Source: Homalodisca vitripennis
Lineage: Eukaryota > Arthropoda > Insecta > Hemiptera > Cicadellidae
Direction of reading: 5' to 3'
Length of the DNA: 64,000 bases
Assembly: GCF_021130785.1 (NCBI RefSeq)
Contig: NC_060212.1
Coordinates: forward strand, 144,897,001-144,961,000
Shown one piece after another: positions 11,301 through 23,137 of this stretch. Under the pieces are notes generated by a model. It was not told the DNA's origin, searched no databases, and saw only the letters and a list, made by a program, of their open reading frames with translations. How positions within the stretch are numbered: the stretch's first letter is position 1; each line of letters starts with the position of its first letter. The translations under genes and the position numbers were made by a program.

Positions 11301-12369
11301 TATCAAAAGTCAACATATTAGTTTGGTCCCGGCTTGTGAAAGCATGCCTATAAAGTGATCGTGCTCGCTTTTGCATTGTCGGATTTCGTTACAAAAGGCA
11401 CCGTTGAAATTGTGATGAAAATTACTAAATAAAATAGTTGGTTTGCATTTTTTATACCTAAACTGGTTTTTTTTTTTAATTTGGATTAAAATTTTTGCAA
11501 CACACGCCGTTGTGTTAATATCAAAGAAAATAGGACAATTATTTTTATAAATTTTCCACTTGTCTATTTGGACCAATGTGTCAAATTTGGTTTCTTTAAC
11601 TTATCTAGTTTTAGAGATAATAATTTTTCATATCTGTTCGACTAGCTGTTTAGGAAACTCGGTTGTTCCACCGTGCTTAGAGATTGTCTCTGATGTCGAA
11701 ACAATGTAATGTTTCGTTTTGAGCTTCTTTGTCGTCGACTTTCTTTGGATTTCTTCAGACGAACATGACTCCAGATTTCAGGAGTCAAGTCTGACAGCAT
11801 CAGATACCAGACGCTGCAATAAAAGGAAGGTGAACTGGAGCTAACATCAAAATTCAACACAGGTTTAGTTCTATCAATCCAAATCAGAGATTAAGTAAGG
11901 AAGCGGTTGAAAAACCTTTTAAACTAACCTTTTAAAAACCTTTGGATATTTCAAGGAATAATCATCGATTTTTAGATATACTATACATAAGTGTAAGAAC
12001 TAATTTTGCATTGAGAATTTGTTAAAGGTAAAAATAATTCAGAAACAAATAATAGAATCAACGTGGCTGATAATCTGAACAAGTCTTACGTCAGTTTAGG
12101 AGTTTGTCTCGCCGGTGCTTGTCTCCCCCTCCCCCCCCCCTATGTCTGAGAATGTTGTGAATGGTGATGAACATCGACTGGACTGGATGTTGACTTCCAG
12201 CTGGAACGCATAACAGAGGTTGTGATGTATAGTGTCGTCGAGAGGATGGAAGTTGTCCATCTGCTGGAGCAGATAAAAAAAGGACTAAAGTCTAAAGTCA
12301 GTAATAAATGTTCATCTTTAAGTTTTCGGCCTCAATGATTCAAAATTTTTCAATTTTAAAAGATACTGT
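11301..12369. other. No gene; contains a two-copy interspersed repeat
   Basis: The segment at about 11745-11880 (AGGAGTCAAGT, GACGCTGCAA, AGGAAGGTGAACTGGAGCT, CAACAC) matches 58850-58945, so it is a dispersed repeat. C-tracts at 12125-12141 are simple sequence. From about 12150 the sequence grades into the LINE relic. No other feature. Confidence 0.5.
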
Positions 12370-13345
12370 AACTTCGTGTAATCAAACCAAGCATGAACCA
12401 GGGCATTTTCCAACAAAATTTAAGGTAGGCAAAGTAATTCCGATTAATAAAGGGGGAGACGAAAGATCGTCGTTTTAGACCACCTTATCTAGAGTGTTAT
12501 CAAAATTACTTTGTGAAGAAGGTGTAAGATTTAACTCGAAAACTTTTTAAAAACGAAAACAATATATTATTTACAAATAAATTTGAATTTGGAAAGAAAC
12601 AAAAGTAAATTTACGTCCTGTGTTTGTTAACAAACAGTATCCATAGTGCTGTCGAAAGGAATACCAATAGTAATTGTGGTAGATCTTGCTGAGGTGTTTG
12701 ACTTTGTTGACAGAACGGGCTGGAGGACACCTTTGGTTTGGCAGAGCGTGGTCTGTTGGCAGTCAAGCGTTGGTTTAATCAATGTCAGTCAGCTCACTGT
12801 CAATATCTCTAAAACAGTGTTTGCCAATTTATTACAAACGAGCTGACTGTGATATTGTCAAAGTTGACTAGTCTACATACATGTGACGACCATCAGGGTT
12901 GTTTGTTGTGTGAATGTGTTGAAATTGTTTCGTAATATAAATATTTAGGTGTTACTTTTGATAATCGCATCACGCGGAACAAGCACATACCATATGCCAA
13001 GAATCTAAATTTTCTCTTCCAAAATAATTACCAATAATTTACTAAAACCCGTGTATTATGCTGTAATACTACATTACGGTAATTTGATATGGGAAGAGTG
13101 TATTCTTTCTCAATTAGAGCTTACTAAAAAATCAGTAATTAAAGCTGATCTTTTCCCCACTGAACAATCCTTTGGGAAATTTAAAGTTAAAAATATCTCG
13201 AAGTTACTGTTTATATAAGAACCCGGATAATATACATTTACAAAAAAAAAAAAAAAACATGTTTGATGAAACATCCAACTAATATTTAACAATAACTCAA
13301 TATTGGAGTTCACGCAACTAGACTAATTACGTTACTTAAAACCAC
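12370..13345 (+). mobile_element. Degenerate LINE (jockey/CR1-like) reverse transcriptase
   Basis: Across several frameshifts and stops the forward strand reads through landmarks of a non-LTR reverse transcriptase in the right order: KFKVGKVIPINKGGDE (fingers, near 12415), NKFEFGKK (near 12577), GIPIVIVVDLAEVFDFVDR (palm motif A, near 12660), LTVNISKT (near 12795), YLGVTFDNRIT...HI (near 12945), and LHYGNLIWEE then QLELTKKSVIKADLF (thumb and connection, 13065-13155). The FADD block is lost in the damaged middle. Known role of the family: nicking and target-primed reverse transcription of its own RNA. It is clearly dead. The 5' half with the endonuclease is absent. Confidence 0.85.
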
Positions 13346-14278
13346 ATCACCTCTTATCACATTAAATAATGTGATATACTTTTTTCTAAACTTGCCAATT
13401 ATATTAAAAAGCGTTACTCATGACACATGAACTAGTTAATTATTACAGTCAGTAATTGGTTAGTTGAAATCGGACGGGGGAAATTAAAGCTGTAGGTGCT
13501 AGACGAAAGAAAAATAACTCATCTTTAAACTTATAAATACTGGTAAATAAAAAATCCTTTACTACAGTATAAATACTGTTTTCCAAAAAATGAACTCAGC
13601 TATGGCTTAAAATAAATAATAAATTACTGAATACATGATATTTTGTATACAAGATGTTGAGAATTACATATAAATATTCAGTTAATATGCAAAATATGTA
13701 ATATTTCATAGTATAATATAAAATAACGGTGTACTTAACATACCCATTAAAGGTTTAATGGGTATCACGGTACTGAAGCCAATTCTTCAAGTTTTTCGGT
13801 TCTTTAATTATTCATGTATTTTTTCTCATTTTCATTACTTTAATATTTGTTCTTGTACATGCTGAGCATATAATCTGCCGCAGATTGATTAATTTTATTA
13901 TTTTTGTTTTTCCTATTGCCTGATCTCTGTTTGGCCACTATTTAGGATCAATAGCAATACCCAATGTCAAAAAATAAAACAACACAAAATTTCATAAATT
14001 ATAATGTTTTTTTATTGAAGCTTCACTGGCTATCCATTATAGATGACTATATAAATATACATGATATTTATGCAACATTCCGTTGGTAAAGTTGTCTACA
14101 TTGTAGAGCAAATCTGTTGCAAGACAAAATGATGAAGTATTTTTCTTACACGAGCGTGTACTGTCCTTGGATTCTTTCCATAATTCAATAAAAACATCTG
14201 GGGTATTGAGAGCATGAGATATAAATTGTTCAGTGAAATTCCACAGAGCACGACCAGACTTTATAGCTTGGGTGTGAG
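13346..14278. other. AT-rich sequence leading into satellite
   Basis: A short palindrome CACATTAAATAATGTG lies at 13357. There is no gene. The last 50 bp before 14279 are unique and mark the left edge of the 119-bp array. Confidence 0.5.
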
Positions 14279-16665
14279 TCGGTGTGTTCCACCTTACCTG
14301 GGGCTGCACAAACACTGTGCAGTGACGTAGCTATAAACATGGTTTGGGAGGCTGGAAAGGCCTGGAGTTACCGCGGATCATTGATATCCTTTATCAGGCG
14401 GTGTGTTCCACCTTACCTGGGGCTGCACAAACACTGTGCAGTGACGTAGCTATAAACATGGTTTGGGAGGCTGGAAGGGCCTGGAGTTACCGCGGATCAT
14501 TGATATCCTTTATCAGGTGGTGTGTTCCACCTTACCTGAGGGCTGCACAAACACTGTGCAGTGACGTAGCTATAAACATGGTTTGGGAGGCTGGAAGGGC
14601 CTGGAGTTACCGCGGATCATTGATATCCTTTATCAGGCGGTGTGTTCCACCTTACCTGGGGCTGCACAAACACTGTGCAGTGACGTAGCTATAAACATGG
14701 TTTGGGAGGCTGGAAGGGCCTGGAATTACCGCGGATCATTGATATCCTTTATCAGGCGGTGTGTTCCACCTTACCTGGGGCTGCACAAACACTGTGCAGT
14801 GACGTAGCTATAAATATGGTTGGGAGGGGTGGAAGGGCCTGGAATTACCGAGGATCATTTATATCTCTTATCAGGCGGTGTGATCCACCTTACCTGGGGC
14901 TGCACAAACACGCTGCGCAGTGACGTAGCTATAAATATGGTTGGGAGGGGTGGAAGGGCCTGGAATTACCGAGGATCATTTATATCCCTTATCAAGCGGT
15001 GTGATCCACTTTACCTGAGGCTGCACAAACACAGTGCAGTAACGTAGCTATAAACATGGTTTGGGAGGCTCGAAGGGCCTGGAGTAACCGCGGATCATTG
15101 ATATCCTTTACCAGGCGGTGTGTTCCACCTTACCTGAGGCTGCACAAACACAGTGCAGTGACGTAGCATTAAACATGGTTTGGGAGGCTGGAAGGTCCTG
15201 GAGTTACCGCGGATCATTGATATCCATTTATCAGGTGGTGTGTTCCACCTTACCTGAGGCTGCACAAACACAGTGCAGTAACGTAGCTATAAACATGGTT
15301 TGGGAGGCTGGAAGGGCCTGGAATTATCGCGGATCATTGATATCCTTTACCAGGCGGTGTGTTCCACCTTACCTGGGGCTGCACAAACACTGTGCAGTGA
15401 CGTAGCTATAAACATGGTGTGGGAGGCTGGAAGGGCCTGGAATTATCGCGGATCTTTGATATTCTTCATTAGGCGGTGAGTTCCACCTTACCTGGGGCTG
15501 CACAAACACTGCGCAGTGACGTAGCTATAAACATGGTTTGGGAGGCTCGAAGGGCCTGTAGTAACCGCGGATCATTGATATCCTTTACCAGGCGGTGTGT
15601 TCCACCTTACCTGAGGCTGCACAAACACTGTTCAGTGACGTAGCTATAAACATGGTGTGGGAGGCTGGAAGGGCCTGGGATTATCGCGGATCATTGATAT
15701 CCTTTACCAGGCTGTGTGTTCCACCTTACCTGGGGCTGCACAAACACTGTGCAGTGACGTAGCTATAAATATATTTGGGAGGGGTGGAAGGGCCTGGAAT
15801 TACCGAGGATCATTTATATCTCTTATCAGGCGGTGTGATCCACCTTACCTGGGGCTGCACAAACACTGCGCAGTGACGTAGCTATAAATATAGTTGGGAG
15901 GGGTGGAAGGGCCTGGAATTACCGAGGATCATTTATATCCCTTATCAAGCGGTGTGATCCACCTTACCTGAGGCTGCACAAACACAGTGCAGTAACGTAG
16001 CTATAAACATGGTTTGGGAGGCTCGAAGGGCCTGGAGTAACCGCGGATCATTGATATCCTTTACCAGGCGGTGTGTTCCACCTTACCTGAGGCTGCACAA
16101 ACACAGTGCAGTGACGTAGCATTAAACATGGTTTGGGAGGCTGGAAGGTCCCTGGAGTTACCGTGGATCATTGATATCATTTATCAGGTGGTGTGTTCCA
16201 CCTTACCTGAGGCTGCACAAACACAGTGCAGTAACGTAGCTATATACATGGTTTGGGAGGCTGGAAGGGCCTGGAATTATCGCGGATCATTGATATCCTT
16301 TACCAGGTGGTGTGTTCCACTTTACCTAGGGCTGCACAAACACTGTACAGTGACGTAGCTATAAATATAGTTGGGAGGGGTTGAAGGGCCTGGAATTACC
16401 GAGGATCATTTATATCTCTTATCAGGCGGTGTGATCCACCTTACCTGGGGCTGCACAAACACTGTGCAGTGACGTAGCTATAAATATAGTTGGGAGGGGT
16501 GGAAGGGCCTGGAATTACCGAGTATCATTTATATCCCTTATCAAGCGGTGTGATCCACCTTACCTGGGGCTGCACAAACATTGTGCAGTGACGTAGCTAT
16601 AAATATAGTTTGAGGGGCTGGAAGGGCCTGGAATTACCGCCTATCTATTATTTTCCTTATCATCC
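14279..16665. repeat. 119-bp satellite array, 20 units, with higher-order repeat
   Basis: Twenty head-to-tail units of about 119 bp share TTCCACCTTACCTG, GGCTGCACAAACAC, CAGTGACGTAGCTATAAA, GGAAGGGCCTGGA, TTACCG and GGATCATT. Two main subtypes exist: one with AACATGGTTTGGGAGGCTGG and CGCGGATCATTGATATCC, the other with AATATGGTTGGGAGGGG and CGAGGATCATTTATATC plus GTGATCC. Rare variants such as ACGTAGCATTAAACATGG (15161 and 16114) and GAGGCTCGAAGGG recur 953 bp apart, so five to six consecutive units near 14.79-15.40 kb are duplicated in order at 15.75-16.35 kb. 119 is not a multiple of three, so the many 60-115-codon frames are artefacts. Confidence 0.97.
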
Positions 16666-18335
16666 GAAGAGTAATTTTTGAGGATGCATCTACGTAAATT
16701 AAAGTAAATTAGTTTTTAAAGTAAACTAATTTTTATATAATTTTGTCAAACGTTGAGTGTAATATTTGCGTAATTATATTACATTTAAATTGTGGAAGAA
16801 TTTTACTGAAAATGTTTGATGTAAGTTGTGAGAAACTTGTATGAAAGATGATTTTGAAGCCTGTACAACTTACAATGTTAAAAGATAAATATATTTATTT
16901 CTACGTTACTGCAGTAGTGTTATGGAATATCGATACTGTACATAAGATGTGATTCAGAAGTTTAGAAGAGTGATTTGAGTTGAATTATAACTATTTTGTA
17001 TACTTAAATAAATTAATTGATTAATTAGAAATATAATTTCTTTGGGTAAATTTAGCAGGATAAATTTAAGAAATATTAAAATGTTTCTTTAATATCTAAT
17101 ATTGTTGGTTAGACTTACTGTTGGTTTATGCACTTTTACAAATGTATAGATATATACTTTGATGTTAAGCAGATGAACGTTATTGGAAAACCGATCAGGG
17201 TTATATTTTACATTGTTGGAATAAAATGTTTTGTAACTTTATGAGGTGTACTCATTAGATACTCTGCGGATACTGCAACATTAATTAAATTAAGTTATTG
17301 AGACATTTTCTTAACGGGCTAAACATTTAACTTATAATTTTCCAGTTCATGTTACATAATTGAATATCAGGGCTAAAATGTTAGTTTTCAACGCCTTAAG
17401 AGCTGGGCTTTAGAAAAACGAACTTGAGGTTTCCACCAAAAGAACAACGTTAAACCTTATGCACTTGTTTCTTACGATAGCGGTATGGGATGTGTCTTAT
17501 TTTAAAGATAAAATTAATACGCATCCTAACGGTAGTTAGTTTTTATAAGTGTATTATTTTTTTATAATCTAAACGACGGAATACAAATAAGTTTGAGACT
17601 TTTCTGAATTACCTCTAGAAATATTTAAAGAACTAAAACTACGTTTGGATGCGTATTAATTATGTATTTAAAACGAGACATCTTGCAAAATTCTATTCTT
17701 AAAACTAAGGACGAAAAAGTGAATGAAGTTTGACATTGATCTTATGGCTCTACAATCACGACCCGACGTCCACCAGAAAATTCCTCGAGAAGTTGTTATG
17801 CAGAAGTGTCGTTACTAATGTAGAAGTTATTCGTATAATTACTCATGTCATGTACAGTAAAAGTGGTATTAACTTGTTACTAAAGAAGCAGCTGTAAATA
17901 ATTAGAAGTGGTGGTTGCCGAAGACTTGAATCCGTTGTAATCCATTTATGTATACCGGGGGTTTCTTTTTCTGCTTGTAATTTGATATTCTTATTAGTAC
18001 ATTAAAGTTAGGTTATGTTATGATATCCGGTCTATTAAATGCTAATTTGCATATTATTCTTGCCGCATTACTATCACGACTCATATTTAGTGGTAAAATA
18101 GAGGTTTCTGTTTGTAAAGATAAGATGCATTCAGAGATATTCTCATTACTTGGTTTTGGGGAATTTACAATTTATGTAGCAACATTTCAGAGACAGAGAA
18201 ATGACAAAATAAAAACTGCAATAATCCAGTTTCGAAGGATTAAACCTTTATATACTTTAAGTAGTAGTGACCTATAAAGGGCACTACAACACATGAGTGC
18301 GCTGAAATAATTTCTTGTCACTGACTTTTACATGG
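16666..18335. other. AT-rich sequence, no gene seen
   Basis: No repeat or gene is recognisable. TAAACTAATTTTTA motifs at 16700-16735 are low-complexity. An 85-codon frame at 18020-18277 has no recognised motif and ordinary AT-rich composition; I do not call it a gene. Confidence 0.55.
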
Positions 18336-18615
18336 ACTTTCCAATTTTTTCATAATTTATTTAATTTTTGAGATCAATGTAAAAACATTCACTAACGCTC
18401 AGCCAAATCCCATGGAGTGACATGCACCATCATAGAACTCAGTGTTCCCTAGTTGTAAATAAAGCTTTATGAAAATTTCAAGACTGTAGGTCAGATTTTC
18501 TTCGAGATATCCTACGTACTAACATACACAAACAAACAGACAGACAGACATAAATGAAAATTTTCCAGCCCTCAAAGAATAAACTACACTAACGCTCAGT
18601 CTGCAAAATGAGTAG
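18336..18615. repeat. GCTCAGCC-type interspersed repeat, copy 2
   Basis: The order is CACTAACGCTCAGCCAAATC (18391), ATGGAGTGACATGCACCATC, GTTCCCTA, AAATAAAGCTTTATGAAAAT, TTTCAAGACTGTAGGT, CAAACAAACAGACAGACAG, GAAAATTTTCCAGCCCTC and a terminal ACTAACGCTCAGTC (18588). The spacing between the two CAGCC-type motifs is about 195 bp. It is the best-preserved copy for the middle region. Confidence 0.75.
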
Positions 18616-18667
18616 ATTAATATTGTCTCAGAGTTTTTGAGGTCATTAAGAAGGTATTTTCGTCATG

Positions 18668-19030
18668 CACGAACAGCTAGCGTGGAATTCGGTTGTCTCA
18701 CGATCACTTGGATCTAACTCGGTCGTCTCACGAGTACTTGCCGTGGAATTTGGTTTCTCGCGATCACTTGGATCTAACTCGGTCGTCTCACGATTACTTG
18801 CCGTGGAATTGGGTTATCTCACGATCACTTGGCTCGTAATTCGGTCGTCTCACGAGTACTTGCCGTAGAATTCGGTTGTCTCACGATCACTTGGATCTAA
18901 CTCGGTCGTCTTAGGATTACTCGCCGTGAAATTTGGTTGTCTCGTGATCACTTGACTTGTAATTCGGTCGTCTCACGATTACTTGGTACTGAATTTGTTT
19001 GTCTCACGATCACTTGGGGCGAAATTGTTC
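18668..19030. repeat. Minisatellite, alternating 30-bp subunits (60-bp dimer)
   Basis: About twelve subunits of 30 bp alternate between GGAATTCGGTTGTCTCACGA-TCACTTGGAT and CTAACTCGGTCGTCTCACGA-(G/T)TACTTGCCGT. The shared core is GGT(C/T)GTCTCACGA.(C/T)ACTTG. Subunits diverge toward the right end. The 67-codon frame inside is a repeat product. Confidence 0.9.
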
Positions 19031-20640
19031 GACCCAGAACGCAGAGATCCTTATATGTTTGAGTCTCAGGTCTAATCTGCTTATGGTAATCAGTACAAGG
19101 ATTCTCGAAGTAGATGATGAATCTATCTAGTAGAACATAACACTAGAGCTGCAGTGGAGGATAACGTCCCTCCACAAAGCCCACTTTTACGAGTTTTATA
19201 CGTGTGGAGAATATTGGAAGTACCAGAAAATATTCTTAATTCTGCTACTACTAACAAATATTTTTATGTATATCCTCTACCTTTAAATATTTGTATTGTA
19301 AAAAAAATATTTTGGTTAAATGATTTATAATTACAATTGTAAAAATATCATTGTGTTCATTGTAACACAAACCTTGTTTAATGTTAAACATTGCATTAAT
19401 TTTGTGGCCTTGAACTATAAATGTGCAGCTAGACCTCAACCCTAGAGATACTTAGCACAGGAAGGTAGGCGAGCCGCTGACACACTTTGCGCAGGTGTGT
19501 GAGGAAGGATGCGGGTATATCGGGTAACCAAGGTTGTTCAGGAGCGTGTCCCGGAGGTTGAGGGCTGTAAAGAGTAAAGACTGACGGTAAGTTTACTGGG
19601 GTAGCAGACACCTTGAGTACTCCGCAGGATGTAGGCAGCGGACAAGTGTCGCATTTCACCACCAGGATCCTGGGAATATGCCCTAACGGAGGGTATAGTC
19701 GTGTCTTTGTCCAGGAGGTGAAGGACTCCTAGGGTCGTAGTAACCAATTAAGAAATTATAATACATCTTTAAACACTTTATCGCTTGGATTGAGCTCTAA
19801 GGAATGAAGTCTCGTTAGTTCACGTGAAGTTTCATCCTTTTCTATAAACGAGGAATAGGATTATCTCAAAATTTAACAAATGAAAATTTCCATCTCGTTA
19901 GTTACAAAATGGAAAATACCAAAACAAAACGTAACAAAATTTAAGAAACTGGTTTCTATCCATAAAAACATACTCGGTTTAAGGAATTTTGTTTACGGTG
20001 TGAGATGAACATTTAAAATTTGATTCAACCATCCTAAGCATCCAGGTACATCGTCTTATGCGTCGGGGTTGGTAGGCTTTTGAAGTAGAATTTAGGGAAA
20101 TCTTATTATTCGGCCGAAACATAATCGGTTGAAGATAACAATGTGAGTTTATATTCAGTATGTACATGACTGAAGAGAATGGACCTTCTCCTAAGAAATA
20201 ATTGCCTTAAATACTAGAGGTGCTTTAGAAAGTTTTCGCAAACATGTCCTTGCTCGAAATTTCCACGTGGCACAAGACTGCTGAAACACTCTCTGCAAAA
20301 CAGCACCAAAACGAGCAGAAGTTTTCACTTCCAACAAGTTGTTAACGTGTTCCTAGAACTTCTAGAGTTCACCCAGAAGGCTTGATTTTACAAAATTATT
20401 CTAATTGGTGTGGAGGTCATAATTTGTCGCATCGGTTGGTCAAGTTTCTGAATCTTAAAGTCCGTTCACACGTGTTTTGCAAACAAACCACTTACGTAAT
20501 CTTCGGTGGTTCTATACGTTCTAAGACAGGTGAATTGGTTGTTGCTATTCCTACTCAACCTAAGGATTCCAAGCTCTGTTGTAAGAACCAACCGGTGTAC
20601 CGAGTCTGTGAAGCTAAGCAACAAACTTGCCTCCCCCTTA
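19031..20640. other. Mixed unique sequence, no recognised gene
   Basis: Mostly AT-rich; 19430-19740 is GC-richer and gives overlapping minus-strand frames (77 and 69 codons) with no motif I know. At 20382-20663 a 93-codon forward frame with five cysteines ends close to the GC-rich island that follows; no homology is recognised and codon composition is not distinctive. Confidence 0.45.
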
Positions 20641-20985
20641 GCCAGATTATCACTCCCCTCTAAATCTACCAGTTGTCACGTCTGCGCCTTACCCGATCCC
20701 GACCGCTATCTCTATGACCCGCGCGCTCTATGTGTAGACAAGGAAATAAGCGCAGTGTCTTATCTGCGCACGCGCACTGCACGCAACACTGCGTACTCAC
20801 TCAGCGATCGGTCACCCAGTTCAACAGCTTTCCCGTCCTGCTCCTTTGTACGTTTATTATTAAATATCACCAGCCATGTTTATACTAACCGCGCTGGTTC
20901 GTCACGTGACTGGGCGGACAGACGGACGCCAGACACCCACGTGACGTCAGGTCAAGGTGACGTTCAGCGTGCGCAATAATTTATC
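20641..20985. other. GC-rich, CpG-rich island
   Basis: This island contains TGCGCACGCGCACTGC near 20765 (NRF1-like alternating CG dinucleotides), CACGTGAC (E-box) near 20902, and CACGTGACGTCAGGTCAAGGTGACG near 20938, a cluster of E-box, CRE-like TGACGTCA and nuclear-receptor half-sites. It could be a promoter or an enhancer. A 157-codon forward frame spans part of it and has no recognised domain. Confidence 0.35.
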
Positions 20986-22923
20986 ATTTTTATCTAACCC
21001 TCGGCTAAAGGAGTGTGTCAATATGGGCGGCATACTGAAATAACCGGTGCTGGTTTCTTTTTTTGTAAGAAACAACAAGCAATTGTTTAGGTTACATAAA
21101 AAATTGTAATATTTTTATTACATTACGGCATATTTAATTTATTGAGGGAATATTTACTCCGTACAAATGCTTAAATATCCTTGTATTAAACAACACTTTG
21201 AAGTAGTTTTATAAACAAAACCGCAAACAATTAATTCTCGTGACTTGATTATGGATTTTTGGTCCTGTATTACAAAATAGAGTGTGTAAAGGAGAAGCAT
21301 ATATTGTATGCACTTATTAGATGCCAAAGCTTAAAGACATATTCAATATTAGTAATTTAAACGTTTTCTAAATGAAATTATGTGTAAAACTTCGAAAATC
21401 TAGGGAACCCCATTGTTATTATTAAACTTAAATATTAAAAAAACTGTGTTGTTGAATATATGTAAATGATAATTTTAAATATTTTTTAAAGGAGAAGTGT
21501 TAAAGAATTTAGGTATTGGGGTTTGTAAATACTTTAATGGCCTTACAATTGTTTTTATTTTGCTCTGCACACATTGCAAAATTCGTGTAAGTAGTCGGTA
21601 GAAATGAAGTTGCCTATATACATTTTTTATCTTCAAAATGTATCCAGCAGTTCAACAGCACACAAGACGTGCACAATTACGTGGATATTTGTCATAAATT
21701 AATTATAGTAGTTTTGTGGTTTCAAAGTTTTGCCAATTTCAAAGTTATATTCGTACTATAAAATTTCTTCACATTTTACGAAACAAAAATATTATTGTTG
21801 GTGCATACTCTGGTAGAATCTATACAACCTGTAGAATCAATGTTTTCTGTTTTTAATGAGTACATATAGATTCTATTTAAATTAGACAAAAGTGTCATAA
21901 ACATGATCTTTGATTAAAAATTAATTTCTTTAATTTTCCAACCGATCGTAACAAACATAATACAAAATATTTGGGTTTTTTGAACTATATTTCTTGAAAT
22001 TATTTCTTTATAGCTTTTATTGAATTTGTCAGTAAAGTCCTATACTATCCGCCACATTTATATATGATAAACTAAGTTTTTAGTTGTTACCTTATAAGAC
22101 AACAAAACCATAACTTACACGTTTTGTATATAAGTTTCACTACATCATTCATGCCTGAAAAATACAAAAGTTGTAATGACACAGTAAGTTTCTTTTCAAA
22201 AATGTGTATTTTTAATTGTACACATATTTCGTATGTAAGGGTACAATCAAAGCGTTATCACATGCGGACAAGAATATTTACGTTGTTCTATAAAACTAAA
22301 ATGAGAGTACTGCCAATTTGTGTTTAATTTATTTTAGACGGTGGTTTTGAGATGTACCAGTCGTAAAACATCGTACCACCTGTTCATAATCTTTCCAAAT
22401 TATGGGATCAAGCTCAATAATTCTAAATTTACTTGGCGCTGCTGAACGCTTAATATCCAAAATTATGGAAACGTTATTAGATATATATATATAAAAGTCC
22501 ACTTCATTCCATTCTGTTTTCCATCAGTTCCTTATACAGACAATTAGCGTCTTATGAACTGTAGCAGCTTTTAGAGTTCCATTTAGTTTTTTGTAGGTTT
22601 GGAAAGCCACCCTTTACAGTAAGCATTAAGATAAACAAAATGGTTTTTTTATAGTAATTGAATAAAGCATATTCGGATTTAGCAGCTGCGGTTTACTTAA
22701 TTATTATGGAGCCACTAATTATTTTTAAATGAAACTCCAGTTAGTTGCCCATAGGGTATATAGTTCCGAGAAAACATTTTCAAATTATGAACATAACATA
22801 TTTTGAAACAAATTCTCACTCTGTCAAATTATATTTATGTAGGCAAATGGAAATAAATTGTATTGTTGTATATTATAGATGTAACCTCGAAAAGTGTTTT
22901 ATATATAATATACAATAATACAC
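20986..22923. other. AT-rich sequence, no gene seen
   Basis: Nothing recognised beyond AT-rich low-complexity DNA and a short (TA)n at 22476-22490. Confidence 0.6.
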
Positions 22924-23137
22924 CTTTTAACACTTCTTGATAGATTTTGTTTTTGTACAATTTACAATTAGAAATCGATGAATTCATCATCAGGTACTTG
23001 TACGTTAATGTAAATTATTTAAATCTTTTACCTTTACATCATTTACCTTAACCTATAAGTACCTGATGATGAATTCATTGAATTTGAAATGTACATTGTA
23101 CAAAAATAAAATCTATCAAAAAGTGTTAAAATATATA
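22924..23137. repeat. Inverted repeat (foldback), arms about 78-82 bp
   Basis: The left arm (22924-23001) and right arm (23056-23137) are complementary with a few mismatches; paired landmarks are TTTTAACACTTCTTGATAG with CTATCAAAAAGTGTTAAAA, GATGAATTCATCATCAGGTA with TACCTGATGATGAATTCAT. The spacer is about 54 bp. It resembles a MITE or an insertion hairpin. It directly abuts the RTE-like repeat at 23138. Confidence 0.8.

Noticed and set aside
12646..12846. 66-codon frame as a gene
   Set aside because: It is motif A of the degenerate LINE reverse transcriptase, reported as a mobile-element relic instead.
14344..16358. Series of similar 70-115 codon frames
   Set aside because: They are produced by the 119-bp satellite; the period is not a multiple of three and each frame dies within three units.
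20382..20979. Forward frames of 93 and 157 codons
   Set aside because: No recognised domain, overlapping in different frames, and the second lies in a stop-poor GC-rich island; insufficient for a gene call.
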